A stretch of DNA of 20,630 nt from Actinomycetota bacterium. GTDB lineage: Bacteria > Actinomycetota > Actinomycetes > Nanopelagicales > Nanopelagicaceae. The notes under the pieces were generated by a model. The model was not told the origin of the DNA and ran no database searches. It saw only the letters and a program-made list of their open reading frames with translations. Position 1 is the stretch's first letter. Every line of letters starts with the position of its first letter. The translations under genes and the position numbers were made by a program. Shown piece after piece: positions 8,768-16,096 of the stretch. The stretch is from positions 1-20,630 of the forward strand of contig WLHY01000005.1 of NCBI GenBank assembly GCA_009702465.1, in the 5' to 3' direction.

Positions 8768-9588
8768 CGACGTTCCTCTTTTTGCTTACAAGCCATACAT
8801 AAGGTTGCTCTAGGAAATACCTGCAAGCGAGCCTTGCCAATGTAATTTCCGCAATCTTCACACTTTCCATAAGTTTTACCATTAATACGATCTAAGGCGC
8901 GTTCGGTTTGCTGGACCATATCTCTGGCGTTGTAGACCAAAGACATCTCATGCTCTCGCTCAAATGTTTTTGCGCCAGCATCTGCTTGATCATCACCGGC
9001 ACCAACACCAGCCGCTTCAACTAAATCCTCCATCTCAGCTTCGGCTGCAGCCAACTCTTTCTGCAATCGAATGAGATCCTTCGCCAATTCGGCCTTTAAA
9101 GATTTTAGTTCAGTTGCCGTAAAAGCGTTCTCGCCCTCTTCAATAATAAATGGTGCGGGTGCACTTTTAATTGGTTTAAGTGCGGCAGCCTTTTTTGACT
9201 TGATAACTGGTTTTGGTGGCGGCAACATTGTCAAACGGCGTTCAGCAACAATCGGTGCCACATTTGCATTAGGCATTGTTGAAGTAACTGAGATTGTGGT
9301 TGATGAGCCAGAGGTTGAAGTTTGTAACTTAGCTGGAAATGGTTTGCCCGGCGCTTTCTTAGCTGAACTCTTTGCCAGTGATGGCTTAACAATATTTGGT
9401 GAGCGAGTAGGGCTCTTTTTTGCTACAGCTTTACTTGCTGTTTTCTTGGCCATTGCTTTCTTAGCTGGCGCTTTCTTAGCTGGCGCCTTCTTTGCTACCG
9501 CTTTTTTAGCAGCGCTTTTGGCTGGTTTTTTTGGAACCACTTTTTTAGGTTGCGCCTTTTTGCCACTCTTTTTGAATAATTTTTTCAT
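8764..9588 (-). CDS. DksA/TraR-family zinc-finger protein with Lys/Ala-rich N-terminal domain
   Basis: DksA-family proteins enter the RNA polymerase secondary channel and tune initiation, often with ppGpp. From the ATG at 9588 the product has 274 residues. Residues 1-85 are a Lys/Ala/Pro-rich tail with KKAPAKKAPAKKA repeats, resembling histone H1 or AlgP tails that bind nucleic acid. A low-complexity linker (86-150) follows, then a predicted coiled coil (about 158-235) whose tip carries DDQADA (199-204), similar to the DxxDxA tip of DksA. A C4 zinc finger with C243, C246, C264 and C267 ends the protein. A TTG at 9615 in frame is possible but less likely. Such tailed DksA-like proteins next to lspA are known in actinobacteria; the exact role is not settled from sequence. 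The gene ends in a CTGA overlap with lspA and heads the minus-strand run. Confidence 0.88.
   Translation of the reverse strand: MKKLFKKSGKKAQPKKVVPKKPAKSAAKKAVAKKAPAKKAPAKKAMAKKTASKAVAKKSPTRSPNIVKPSLAKSSAKKAPGKPFPAKLQTSTSGSSTTISVTSTMPNANVAPIVAERRLTMLPPPKPVIKSKKAAALKPIKSAPAPFIIEEGENAFTATELKSLKAELAKDLIRLQKELAAAEAEMEDLVEAAGVGAGDDQADAGAKTFEREHEMSLVYNARDMVQQTERALDRINGKTYGKCEDCGNYIGKARLQVFPRATLCMACKQKEERR
8765..8779 (-). promoter_or_regulatory. Shine-Dalgarno and CTG start of lspA inside the preceding gene
   Basis: On the minus strand AGAGGA (8774-8779) is followed by 6 nt and then CTG (8765-8767). The CTG overlaps the TGA stop of the DksA-like gene as CTGA. This is one of the best Shine-Dalgarno matches in a window where many genes lack one, consistent with a need to support a weak start codon. 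It decides the lspA start in favour of the full-length protein. Confidence 0.75.
9456..9500 (-). repeat. 15-bp tandem repeat coding for KKAPA units
   Basis: The 15-bp unit CTTTCTTAGCTGGCG (plus strand) occurs exactly twice in tandem, at 9456-9470 and 9471-9485, followed by a diverged copy at 9486-9500. It lies in frame within the Lys/Ala-rich tail of the DksA-like gene and encodes successive KKAPA-type pentapeptides. Slippage here would change tail length without a frameshift. Confidence 0.85.
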
Positions 9589-9600
9589 TGTTGCAACTAC

Positions 9601-9612
9601 CCCCTGAAGGGG
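9601..9612. other. Short GC-rich hairpin in the leader of the DksA-like gene
   Basis: CCCC-TGAA-GGGG is a perfect 4-bp stem with a 4-nt loop, standing out in an AT-rich surrounding. It falls at the expected beginning of the DksA-like transcript on the minus strand. It is too short and lacks a T-run, so it is not a terminator. It may stabilise the transcript 5' end or be chance. Confidence 0.35.
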
Positions 9613-9617
9613 CAAAG

Positions 9618-9645
9618 ATTATGCGTTGTTATGCCTAATTACCAA
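9618..9645 (-). promoter_or_regulatory. Probable promoter of the DksA-like/lspA/rluD unit
   Basis: On the minus strand TTGGTA (9640-9645) and CATAAT (9618-9623) are separated by 16 bp. These are reasonable matches to a housekeeping -35/-10 pair (consensus TTGACA/TATAAT). A start near 9611 would give a leader of about 23 nt before the ATG at 9588. It is the only substantial gap upstream of the DksA-like gene and lies opposite the ileS start, so a promoter is needed here. The match is by eye. Confidence 0.5.
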
Positions 9646-9663
9646 CCGCCACCCGCATCAAGT

Positions 9664-9674
9664 TAGAATGAAGG
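9664..9674 (+). promoter_or_regulatory. Probable -10 box and ribosome site of ileS
   Basis: TAGAAT (9664-9669) resembles a -10 hexamer; no convincing -35 is seen 16-18 bp upstream. Five nucleotides later, GTG at 9675 opens the ileS frame, the spacing seen for leaderless genes in actinobacteria. AAGGG (9671-9675) is also suitably spaced, with about 6 nt to the ATG at 9681. Both readings use overlapping bases, so which start is used cannot be settled from sequence alone. Confidence 0.45.
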
Positions 9675-9680
9675 GTGAAT

Positions 9681-12600
9681 ATGACGGGTAATCAAGATCA
9701 GGGTGCCACCAGAGGTAAAAGCGGTGATAACTCTGTTCAAACCATTAAATCATTGCCCGCACAGATTGATCTTCCAGCAATGGAGTCACAGATCCTGCAA
9801 TATTGGCAAAAAAATAATATCTTTGAAAAATCAGTTTCAACGCGTGATGGTTCACCACGTTGGAGCTTCTATGAAGGCCCGCCAACTGCAAATGGCAAAC
9901 CGGGCACTCATCACATTGAAGCTCGAGTTTTTAAGGATCTTTTTCCTCGCTTTCAAACAATGAAAGGAAAGCAGGTAATTCGAAAAGCTGGTTGGGATTG
10001 CCATGGTTTACCAGTTGAGATTGCAGTTGAGAAAGAGTTGGGCTTTACTGGAAAAGCAGATATTGAAAAGTATGGTGTTGCACAATTTAATGATAAGTGT
10101 CGTGAATCGGTGCAACGACATGTAGGTGAGTTCACTGAGATGACAAAACGGATGGGTTTCTGGGTTGATTTTGATGAAGCTTATTGGACGATGTCACCTG
10201 AGTATGTAGAGAGTGTTTGGTGGTCACTTCAACAAATCTGGAAAAAAGGGATACTAGTTCAAGATCATCGAGTTGCACCATATTGCCCTCGTTGCGGTAC
10301 CGGATTATCAGATCATGAGTTAGCGCAAGGTTATGAAAACATTAAGGATCCATCGGTCTTTGTTCGATTTGCTGCAACATCTGGTGAATTGGCAAAGCTA
10401 AAGGCATCACTCCTTGTTTGGACTACAACCCCCTGGACATTGGTGGCTAACACTGCAATCGCGGTCAATCCTAAGGTTGATTACCAAGTCATAGAGGTAG
10501 TAGTTGATGAAAAGATAGAGCGGTTGGTAATCGCCGCTGATTTAGCAGCTGTGCTTGGTGATGATCGTAAAGTGATCGCCACCTTTAAGGGTACAGATCT
10601 TGAACATACAACTTACGCCAGACCCTTTGACTTTATTGAAATTCCAAATGCTCATTTTATTGTTCTTGCCGATTATGTAACGGTCGAAGATGGCACCGGT
10701 TTAGTGCATCAGTCACCAGCTTTTGGTGCAGATGATCTTGAGGTTTGCCGTCGCTATAACCTCCCGGTCATTAACCCAATTAATCCAGATGGCCACTTTC
10801 AAAGTGAAATTCCAATCGCAGGCGGTAAGTTCTTTAAAGATGCCGACAAGGATTTAATCAAGGATTTAAAACAACGTGGTCTGTTATACAAAAGCTCACA
10901 ATTTGAACACTCCTATCCCCACTGTTGGCGCTGCCACACCGCATTGATGTACTACGCACAACCATCTTGGTATATCAGAACGACCATGATCAAAGATGAT
11001 CTACTTCGTGAAAATGAGAAAACCAATTGGCATCCAGAGACGATTAAAACTGGTCGATTTGGCGATTGGTTGAATAACAATATTGATTGGGCGGTTTCTC
11101 GCAACCGTTACTGGGGAACCCCGCTTCCGATCTGGCGCTGCGAAAACAAGCATGAGGTATGTATTGGATCATTATCTGAGTTAAGTCAGCTATCAGGTAA
11201 GGAGCTAAGCAATTTAGATCCACACCGACCATTTGTTGATGACATTACCTTCCCATGCGCTGAATGTAATTTGATAATGAATCGAATCCCAGAAGTTATT
11301 GATTGCTGGTATGACTCCGGTGCAATGCCCTTTGCGCAGTGGGGTTATCCGCACAAGGAAGGTTCAAAACAATCATTTGAAGCTGCATATCCAGCTGATT
11401 TTATTTGTGAAGCCATTGATCAGACCCGTGGTTGGTTTTACACACTTATGGCGATCGGTACCTTAGTTTTTGATAAATCATCTTATAAAACTGTTTTGTG
11501 CTTAGGTCATATCTTGGATAAAGATGGCCGAAAGATGAGCAAACATTTAGGAAATGTTCTAGAACCAATGGCGCTGATGGATCAACATGGTGCGGATGCG
11601 GTTCGCTGGTACATGTTGGCTGCTGGCTCGCCCTGGAGTGCTCGCCGCGTTGGCCATGATGCAATCTCTGATGTCGTAAGAAAATCCTTATTAACCTACT
11701 GGAACACCATCTCTTTCTTCACTCTCTATGCAAAAGCAGCAAATTTCAAGGTCACCTCATTACCAAGTAAGCCCTCTGTAATGGATCGATGGATAATCTC
11801 AGAGATGAACCGAGTAATCGATGGTGTTGATCAAGCATTAGAAAGTTTTGATTCACAATTAGCGGGCAACCTACTTAGTGCCTTTATTGATGATTTATCC
11901 AATTGGTATGTACGCAGATCCCGCAGAAGATTTTGGGATGGTGACCTAGATTCATTAAATACTCTTTACTACTGCCTGAAGAATTTAACGTTGCTGCTTG
12001 CCCCAATGGTTCCTTTTATCTCTGAGCATGTCTGGCAAGAGTTAGTAAAAGTAGCTGAGGATGATGAGTTTGAATCTGTTCATTTGGCTAACTTCCCAGT
12101 TGCAAATAAGAAGGTAATTGATCAAGAGCTCTCGATCTCTGTGGCTTTATCTAGAAGATTAGTTGAGTTAGGTCGCGCAGCTAGAGCTGAGTCCAAGGTG
12201 AAAATTCGCCAACCGCTTGCCCGAGCTTTAATCGCAGCGCCTGGTTGGCAGAAGATGACGCCAGAGATTCAAGCAGATATCGCTGATGAGTTAAACATCC
12301 TGCAGATTGCAGATATCAGTACTGCCGGTGCTGACCTGGTTGATATTTCAATCAAAGCGAACTTTAAATCAATTGGTGCTCGCTATGGTGGTGATGTTCA
12401 GCCGATTGCAAGCAAAATCGCTCAAGTTGATGCGACTGAATTGGTTAAATCACTGCGCCTGAAATCGCCAACACAGATTGAGTATCAAATAGATGGTCAG
12501 AGCAAGAACGCCAGCATCGAGTTGGAGGATCTAATAATTACTGAAACTCCAAGAAGTGGATGGTCGGTGAGCTCTCACAATGGTGAGTCGGTTGCCTTAG

Positions 12601-12866
12601 ATTTAACACTGACGCCAGATTTAATTAAAGCTGGATTAGTTCGAGAAGCAATCCGCGCCATTCAAGAGGAGCGCAAACGCATTGGTCTGGATATTAGTGA
12701 TCGGATAGTCGTGAATTGGAATGCGCCAACTGATTTAGCTGAAGCTATTAATGGGGCCATTGATGAGATCTCATCTGAGGTTTTAGCGACCCAGATGATT
12801 CAAATCAGCGCAGAAGGTACAAGTAAGAGTGAGATTGGACTTTGGTTAAAACTTACCAAAAGTTAA
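9681..12866 (+). CDS. ileS: Isoleucyl-tRNA synthetase (IleS2-like)
   Basis: IleS charges tRNA-Ile with isoleucine and edits misactivated valine. From the ATG at 9681 it has 1061 residues (1063 from GTG at 9675), usual for actinobacteria. The class I HIGH motif appears as GTHH (75-78) in GPPTANGKPGTHHIEARVF. The CP1 editing domain shows LVWTTTPWTLVANTA and HQSPAFGADD, and the KMSKS loop is KMSKH (618-622). An anticodon-binding and C-terminal region follows. The PGTHHIEARVF signature and overall form resemble the eukaryote-like IleS2 class found in mycobacteria, which tends to be insensitive to mupirocin. It is the only plus-strand gene here, divergent from the DksA-like gene and ending 8 bp from the yggT stop. 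An N-terminal extension of about 25 polar residues precedes the conserved core. Confidence 0.97.
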   Translation: MTGNQDQGATRGKSGDNSVQTIKSLPAQIDLPAMESQILQYWQKNNIFEKSVSTRDGSPRWSFYEGPPTANGKPGTHHIEARVFKDLFPRFQTMKGKQVIRKAGWDCHGLPVEIAVEKELGFTGKADIEKYGVAQFNDKCRESVQRHVGEFTEMTKRMGFWVDFDEAYWTMSPEYVESVWWSLQQIWKKGILVQDHRVAPYCPRCGTGLSDHELAQGYENIKDPSVFVRFAATSGELAKLKASLLVWTTTPWTLVANTAIAVNPKVDYQVIEVVVDEKIERLVIAADLAAVLGDDRKVIATFKGTDLEHTTYARPFDFIEIPNAHFIVLADYVTVEDGTGLVHQSPAFGADDLEVCRRYNLPVINPINPDGHFQSEIPIAGGKFFKDADKDLIKDLKQRGLLYKSSQFEHSYPHCWRCHTALMYYAQPSWYIRTTMIKDDLLRENEKTNWHPETIKTGRFGDWLNNNIDWAVSRNRYWGTPLPIWRCENKHEVCIGSLSELSQLSGKELSNLDPHRPFVDDITFPCAECNLIMNRIPEVIDCWYDSGAMPFAQWGYPHKEGSKQSFEAAYPADFICEAIDQTRGWFYTLMAIGTLVFDKSSYKTVLCLGHILDKDGRKMSKHLGNVLEPMALMDQHGADAVRWYMLAAGSPWSARRVGHDAISDVVRKSLLTYWNTISFFTLYAKAANFKVTSLPSKPSVMDRWIISEMNRVIDGVDQALESFDSQLAGNLLSAFIDDLSNWYVRRSRRRFWDGDLDSLNTLYYCLKNLTLLLAPMVPFISEHVWQELVKVAEDDEFESVHLANFPVANKKVIDQELSISVALSRRLVELGRAARAESKVKIRQPLARALIAAPGWQKMTPEIQADIADELNILQIADISTAGADLVDISIKANFKSIGARYGGDVQPIASKIAQVDATELVKSLRLKSPTQIEYQIDGQSKNASIELEDLIITETPRSGWSVSSHNGESVALDLTLTPDLIKAGLVREAIRAIQEERKRIGLDISDRIVVNWNAPTDLAEAINGAIDEISSEVLATQMIQISAEGTSKSEIGLWLKLTKS

Positions 12867-12874
12867 TAGGAAAG

Positions 12875-13159
12875 TTAAAGGGCTAATACCAATCGAATTA
12901 GTAGTTGAACCACAAAGAAAACCACAATAAAGGATAGATCAAGTGAGATACCACCTAATTGCAATGGTGGGACAAACCTTCTTACATATCGAAGTGGACG
13001 ATCGGTAATTGTGTATATCAACTCAGCAATGGCTAGGACTACACCTTGTGGTCGCCACTGTGGACGAAAAATTCGAACATAATCAAGAATTAAGCGGGCG
13101 ATTAAAGCAAATAAAAAGAGTTGCAACAACCAAGCTATTGCGTCAAATATTTGTCCCAC
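12875..13159 (-). CDS. yggT: YggT-family small membrane protein
   Basis: The 94-residue product has two hydrophobic segments (about 8-30 and 72-93) flanking a short polar loop with ITDRPLRYVRRFVPP, which is the hallmark of the YggT (YlmG) family. These proteins sit next to sepF in actinobacteria, firmicutes and cyanobacteria and are linked to division, membrane or osmotic functions; the biochemical role is not known. The start is GTG at 13159, 6 bp after the sepF stop, with no good Shine-Dalgarno; no ATG alternative preserves the first segment. The stop lies 8 bp from the ileS stop on the other strand, leaving no room for a terminator between them. In most actinobacteria divIVA would follow; it does not here. 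Confidence 0.92.
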   Translation of the reverse strand: MGQIFDAIAWLLQLFLFALIARLILDYVRIFRPQWRPQGVVLAIAELIYTITDRPLRYVRRFVPPLQLGGISLDLSFIVVFFVVQLLIRLVLAL

Positions 13160-13165
13160 TGCTTA

Positions 13166-13615
13166 TCAGCTTTGGTTAAAAAAACTTGCCTGTGCTGCGC
13201 TGTTCTTGTCTTCAACTGAGACAGAGACATTTGGCGGCGTTAGCAAGAAAACTTTTGGTGTCACACGTTCAATACTGCCGTGATGACCAAAGACCAATCC
13301 TGAAGCAAAATCAACTAATCGCTTTCGCTCCGACTCCTCCATGTCACTTAAATTCATAATTACCGGCTTACCTTCACGGTAGTGCTCACCAATTAATCTA
13401 GCCTCGCTGTAGGTACGTGGTGTCAACGAAATTATTCGATCCATGCTTTGCGGTTCAATAACTGGTGAAGAGATTGAGTTGGATTTCCCAACAATTTCAA
13501 AGCTTGGTTTGCTGCGGGTTACACGGTTGGTTGGGGCTGCCACAGTTGCGTGGTCTAGCTCCTCTTCATCCATTAAGCCGAGGTAACCAGCGACTCTTTT
13601 AAATGCATTAGCCAT
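13166..13615 (-). CDS. sepF: Cell division protein SepF
   Basis: SepF is the membrane anchor for FtsZ in actinobacteria, which lack FtsA. The 149-residue product starts with an amphipathic stretch (MANAFKRVAGYLGLM) suited to membrane binding. A variable linker leads to the conserved SepF core (about 58-135) containing DRIISLTPRTYSEARLIG, PVIMNLSDM and DFASGLVFG, ending KVFLLTPPNVSVS. Length and domain order are normal. It lies 21 bp after yggS and 6 bp before yggT in the classic ftsZ-downstream cluster. No Shine-Dalgarno is visible; instead TAATCT stands 6 nt before the ATG, which could be a leaderless -10. The FtsZ C-terminal peptide that SepF binds is conserved in this window's FtsZ. Confidence 0.96.
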   Translation of the reverse strand: MANAFKRVAGYLGLMDEEELDHATVAAPTNRVTRSKPSFEIVGKSNSISSPVIEPQSMDRIISLTPRTYSEARLIGEHYREGKPVIMNLSDMEESERKRLVDFASGLVFGHHGSIERVTPKVFLLTPPNVSVSVEDKNSAAQASFFNQS

Positions 13616-13636
13616 AGGTCAAGATTAGGTTAAGAG

Positions 13637-14332
13637 TTAGCGATTGCCGAGTATTGAACTACCTATTCGCAGATGTGTCGCACCATGCCTAATCGCCTCT
13701 TCAAAATCACCACTCATTCCGATCGATAACGCCCTCGCCTGGGGGTGGGTTTTTACAAGGATAGATGAAAAATCTGAGAGCTGTGAAAAAGCTTCCGAGG
13801 CGGAACCATTTAATGGTGCCACCGCCATTACCCCAAGTAAATTCACCTTCGGCAGTTGCGAGATCTGATCAGCTAACTGCAACAAATTAGCTGGATTTAC
13901 GCCCCCTCTTATCTGAGAATCTTGATTATCTGTGATCTCATCCAATGAAATTTGAATAAAGATCGATCGGTTATCACCCTCAGTAAAATCAGAGATCATC
14001 TTTGCGTATTTGAATTGATCAACGGAGTGTATATAGGTAGCCCAATGAGTAATTGATTTTAATTTATTGCTCTGAATTTGACCTTGAAAGTGCCAGTTAA
14101 TATCGGTTGGTAGTTGCGAAACTTTCTCTCGTGCCTCTTGATCTCGATTTTCACCAAAATCTCTTACGCCAGCCTCATAAAGGGTAAGTAGATCTGGGAT
14201 AGGAAAATTTTTGGTTACCGCGATTAAATTTATATCATTGGGATCTCTATTTGCACCGATCGCTGCAGTAGAGATGCGCTCCTTGACCAGATTTAAGTTT
14301 TCAATAATCTGTGATTTTCGGATCAAAGACAA
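13637..14332 (-). CDS. yggS: PLP homeostasis protein (YggS/YlmE/PLPBP family)
   Basis: This family binds pyridoxal phosphate without known catalytic activity and keeps B6 vitamers and amino-acid pools in balance. The 231-residue product is a TIM-barrel PLP protein of normal length. K41 in LIAVTKNFP is the Schiff-base lysine, with DFGENRDQEA (58-67), HFQGQIQSNK and the phosphate-binding end IGMSGDFEEAIRHGATHLRIGSSI. The start is TTG at 14332, overlapping the pgeF stop by 10 bp; AGGTAGG just upstream is well spaced for it. A second TTG at 14326 forms a TTGA overlap but is less well spaced. Position between pgeF and sepF is the standard ylmDEFG-like order. Confidence 0.95.
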   Translation of the reverse strand: MSLIRKSQIIENLNLVKERISTAAIGANRDPNDINLIAVTKNFPIPDLLTLYEAGVRDFGENRDQEAREKVSQLPTDINWHFQGQIQSNKLKSITHWATYIHSVDQFKYAKMISDFTEGDNRSIFIQISLDEITDNQDSQIRGGVNPANLLQLADQISQLPKVNLLGVMAVAPLNGSASEAFSQLSDFSSILVKTHPQARALSIGMSGDFEEAIRHGATHLRIGSSILGNR

Positions 14333-14949
14333 ATGACACCTACCTGTCGACCACTCTCGCCGCCACGACGAAAGGAGAAGTACCTGGGATTCTCTAAGGT
14401 GCAGATATTGAGGTTCCTTAAACTTACTTGCGGAATCTGTGCAGCTAATCCAGCAAATAGATTTAATCTGCGATCAGCCGATTTAGTCTGCGGATGCAAC
14501 GCTGTCACCTCATTAAAGAGTTGCTCATCAACCTCATAACAGCGGTGACATATATGGGGTCCAACTACCCCGGTGATCTTTTTTGCTCCCAGTTTTTGCA
14601 TGGCTGCCACCGCATTAAGAGCAACGCCATTAATTAATCCTTTTCGACCAACATGCACCGCAGCAATTGCAATCTCTGATCCATCTGCACTGAGGCCACT
14701 AATTAGCAATGGTAAACAATCTGCAGTTTGAACAACTAAGGCGGTGCCTTTAAATGAGGTTACTAAGCCATCAGCCTCAAAAATCTCTGTTGAATTGTTA
14801 TCGACTATTTCGACCAAATTGCCATGTACTTGCTTCATAAAAACGGTGGTTGAAAGGCTAAGTGTTTTTGCTAGATCTTCTCGATTGCTCAACCCAGAGA
14901 TCGGATCAAAGGTGCCGCTAGATTTGCCAGTGAATAGGAGCCTTGCCAT
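14323..14949 (-). CDS. pgeF: Peptidoglycan editing factor (laccase-domain, PgeF/YlmD family)
   Basis: In E. coli PgeF removes L-serine wrongly placed at position 1 of the peptidoglycan stem peptide; the family also shows metal-dependent oxidase or nucleoside activities. The metal ligands are conserved: H42 (KQVHG), C78 (QTADCLPLL) and H99 (AAVHVGRKG). The second half shows VVGPHICHRCYEVDE and NPRYFSFRRGG. At 208 residues it is somewhat shorter than the usual 230-250. The N-terminal stretch between FTGK and the NRxxLAKTL helix is compressed, and the typical GGVS...SLNLG element is reduced. The active site is intact, so it is probably functional. It starts 7 bp after ftsZ and overlaps yggS, placing precursor quality control in the division operon. 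Confidence 0.93.
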   Translation of the reverse strand: MARLLFTGKSSGTFDPISGLSNREDLAKTLSLSTTVFMKQVHGNLVEIVDNNSTEIFEADGLVTSFKGTALVVQTADCLPLLISGLSADGSEIAIAAVHVGRKGLINGVALNAVAAMQKLGAKKITGVVGPHICHRCYEVDEQLFNEVTALHPQTKSADRRLNLFAGLAAQIPQVSLRNLNICTLENPRYFSFRRGGESGRQVGVICL

Positions 14950-14956
14950 GAACTTT

Positions 14957-16096
14957 CTACTTCATGAAATCTGGAATATCGATCTCATCCTCTGCTACTA
15001 GCTCCTCAAAAGAGACCCGCTTTCGAGGGCTTTGATTGGACTCGACATTTAAATCTAAGGCCACTGCAATCGGATCATTTGCAGCTATTGGATCCGCCTC
15101 ACCACTTAGCTCTGCTGTTGTAATTGATGGACGTGCAACGTACTTTGGCTGTCCACCCTCAAAGCCTGCGGCGATTACAGTTACTCGAACCTCATCACCT
15201 AAAGCATCATCAATTACAGTTCCATAAATAATATTTGCATCTGGGTGTGCAGATTGAGCAACTAGCTCTGCCGCCTCTGAGATTTCAAACAAACCAAGAT
15301 CACTACCACCTGCAATTGAAAGTAGTACGCCACGAGCACCATCAATTGATGCTTCTAACAATGGACTAGCGATTGCTAGTTCAGCGGCACGTATTGAACG
15401 AGCCTCGCCTCGTGCTGAACCAATTCCCATTAATGCCGAGCCAGCACCCGCCATCACACTTTTAACATCGGCGAAATCTAAATTAATTAATCCAGGTGTT
15501 GTAATTAAATCTGTAATTCCCTGGACACCAGATAGGAGTACTTGATCGGCAGTTTTAAATGCTTCAAGAGCGCTAATTGAGCGATCAGAGATTGCCAACA
15601 AACGATCATTTGGAATAACAATTAATGTATCGACCTCACCGCGTAAATTTTCAATTCCCTCTTCAGCTTGTGCAGTTCTGCGCTTGCCCTCAAATCCAAA
15701 TGGTTTAGTAACAACACCAACAGTTAATGCACCTAAATCCTTTGCAACCTTGGCAACAATAGGTGCGCCACCTGTACCTGTACCGCCACCTTCACCAGCA
15801 GTAACAAAAACCATATCCGCACCACGCAAAACCTCTTCGATCTCATCAATGTGATCAAGCGCTGCTTGACGTCCAATCTCTGGTGCAGCACCTGCACCTA
15901 ATCCTCTTGTTAATTTTCTACCAATATCTAATTTCACATCTGCATCTGACATTAACAATGCTTGTGCATCTGTGTTAATTGCAATGAACTCAACACCTTT
16001 TAATCCGACATCAATCATTCGGTTAACTGCATTTACGCCACCGCCGCCGATACCAACAACTTTGATAACTGCTAGGTAGTTCTGTGGTGTTGCCAC
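14957..16096 (-). CDS. ftsZ: Cell division GTPase FtsZ
   Basis: FtsZ polymerises into the Z ring that places the septum. With the start at GTG 16096 the protein has 379 residues and opens [20 protein letters not shown], the usual actinobacterial N-terminus. The GTP-binding GGGTGTG is at 103-109 and the T7 synergy loop NLDFADV at 205-211. A short variable linker leads to the C-terminal peptide [10 protein letters not shown] (370-379), which binds SepF and FtsW in this phylum. The longer ATG at 16108 gives MRRE first, but its purine-rich stretch abuts the codon. GAGG (16103-16106) stands 6 nt before the GTG, which decides the start. It follows a 177-bp spacer after ftsQ, so it probably has its own promoter; pgeF follows by 7 bp. 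Confidence 0.97.
   Translation of the reverse strand: MATPQNYLAVIKVVGIGGGGVNAVNRMIDVGLKGVEFIAINTDAQALLMSDADVKLDIGRKLTRGLGAGAAPEIGRQAALDHIDEIEEVLRGADMVFVTAGEGGGTGTGGAPIVAKVAKDLGALTVGVVTKPFGFEGKRRTAQAEEGIENLRGEVDTLIVIPNDRLLAISDRSISALEAFKTADQVLLSGVQGITDLITTPGLINLDFADVKSVMAGAGSALMGIGSARGEARSIRAAELAIASPLLEASIDGARGVLLSIAGGSDLGLFEISEAAELVAQSAHPDANIIYGTVIDDALGDEVRVTVIAAGFEGGQPKYVARPSITTAELSGEADPIAANDPIAVALDLNVESNQSPRKRVSFEELVAEDEIDIPDFMK

Noticed and set aside
9071..9607. A 178-codon plus-strand frame with hydrophobic, membrane-like sequence
   Set aside because: It is the antisense mirror of the Lys/Ala-rich DksA-like tail; AAG-rich codons read backwards give Leu/Phe-rich sequence. The minus frame has zinc-finger motifs and family context.
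9601..9612. CCCC-TGAA-GGGG as a terminator
   Set aside because: Only 4 bp of stem, no T-run, and it lies between divergent genes where no transcript needs to end.
11446..11664. Minus-strand frame inside ileS
   Set aside because: Shadow of the KMSKH-containing region of ileS, with no family motifs.
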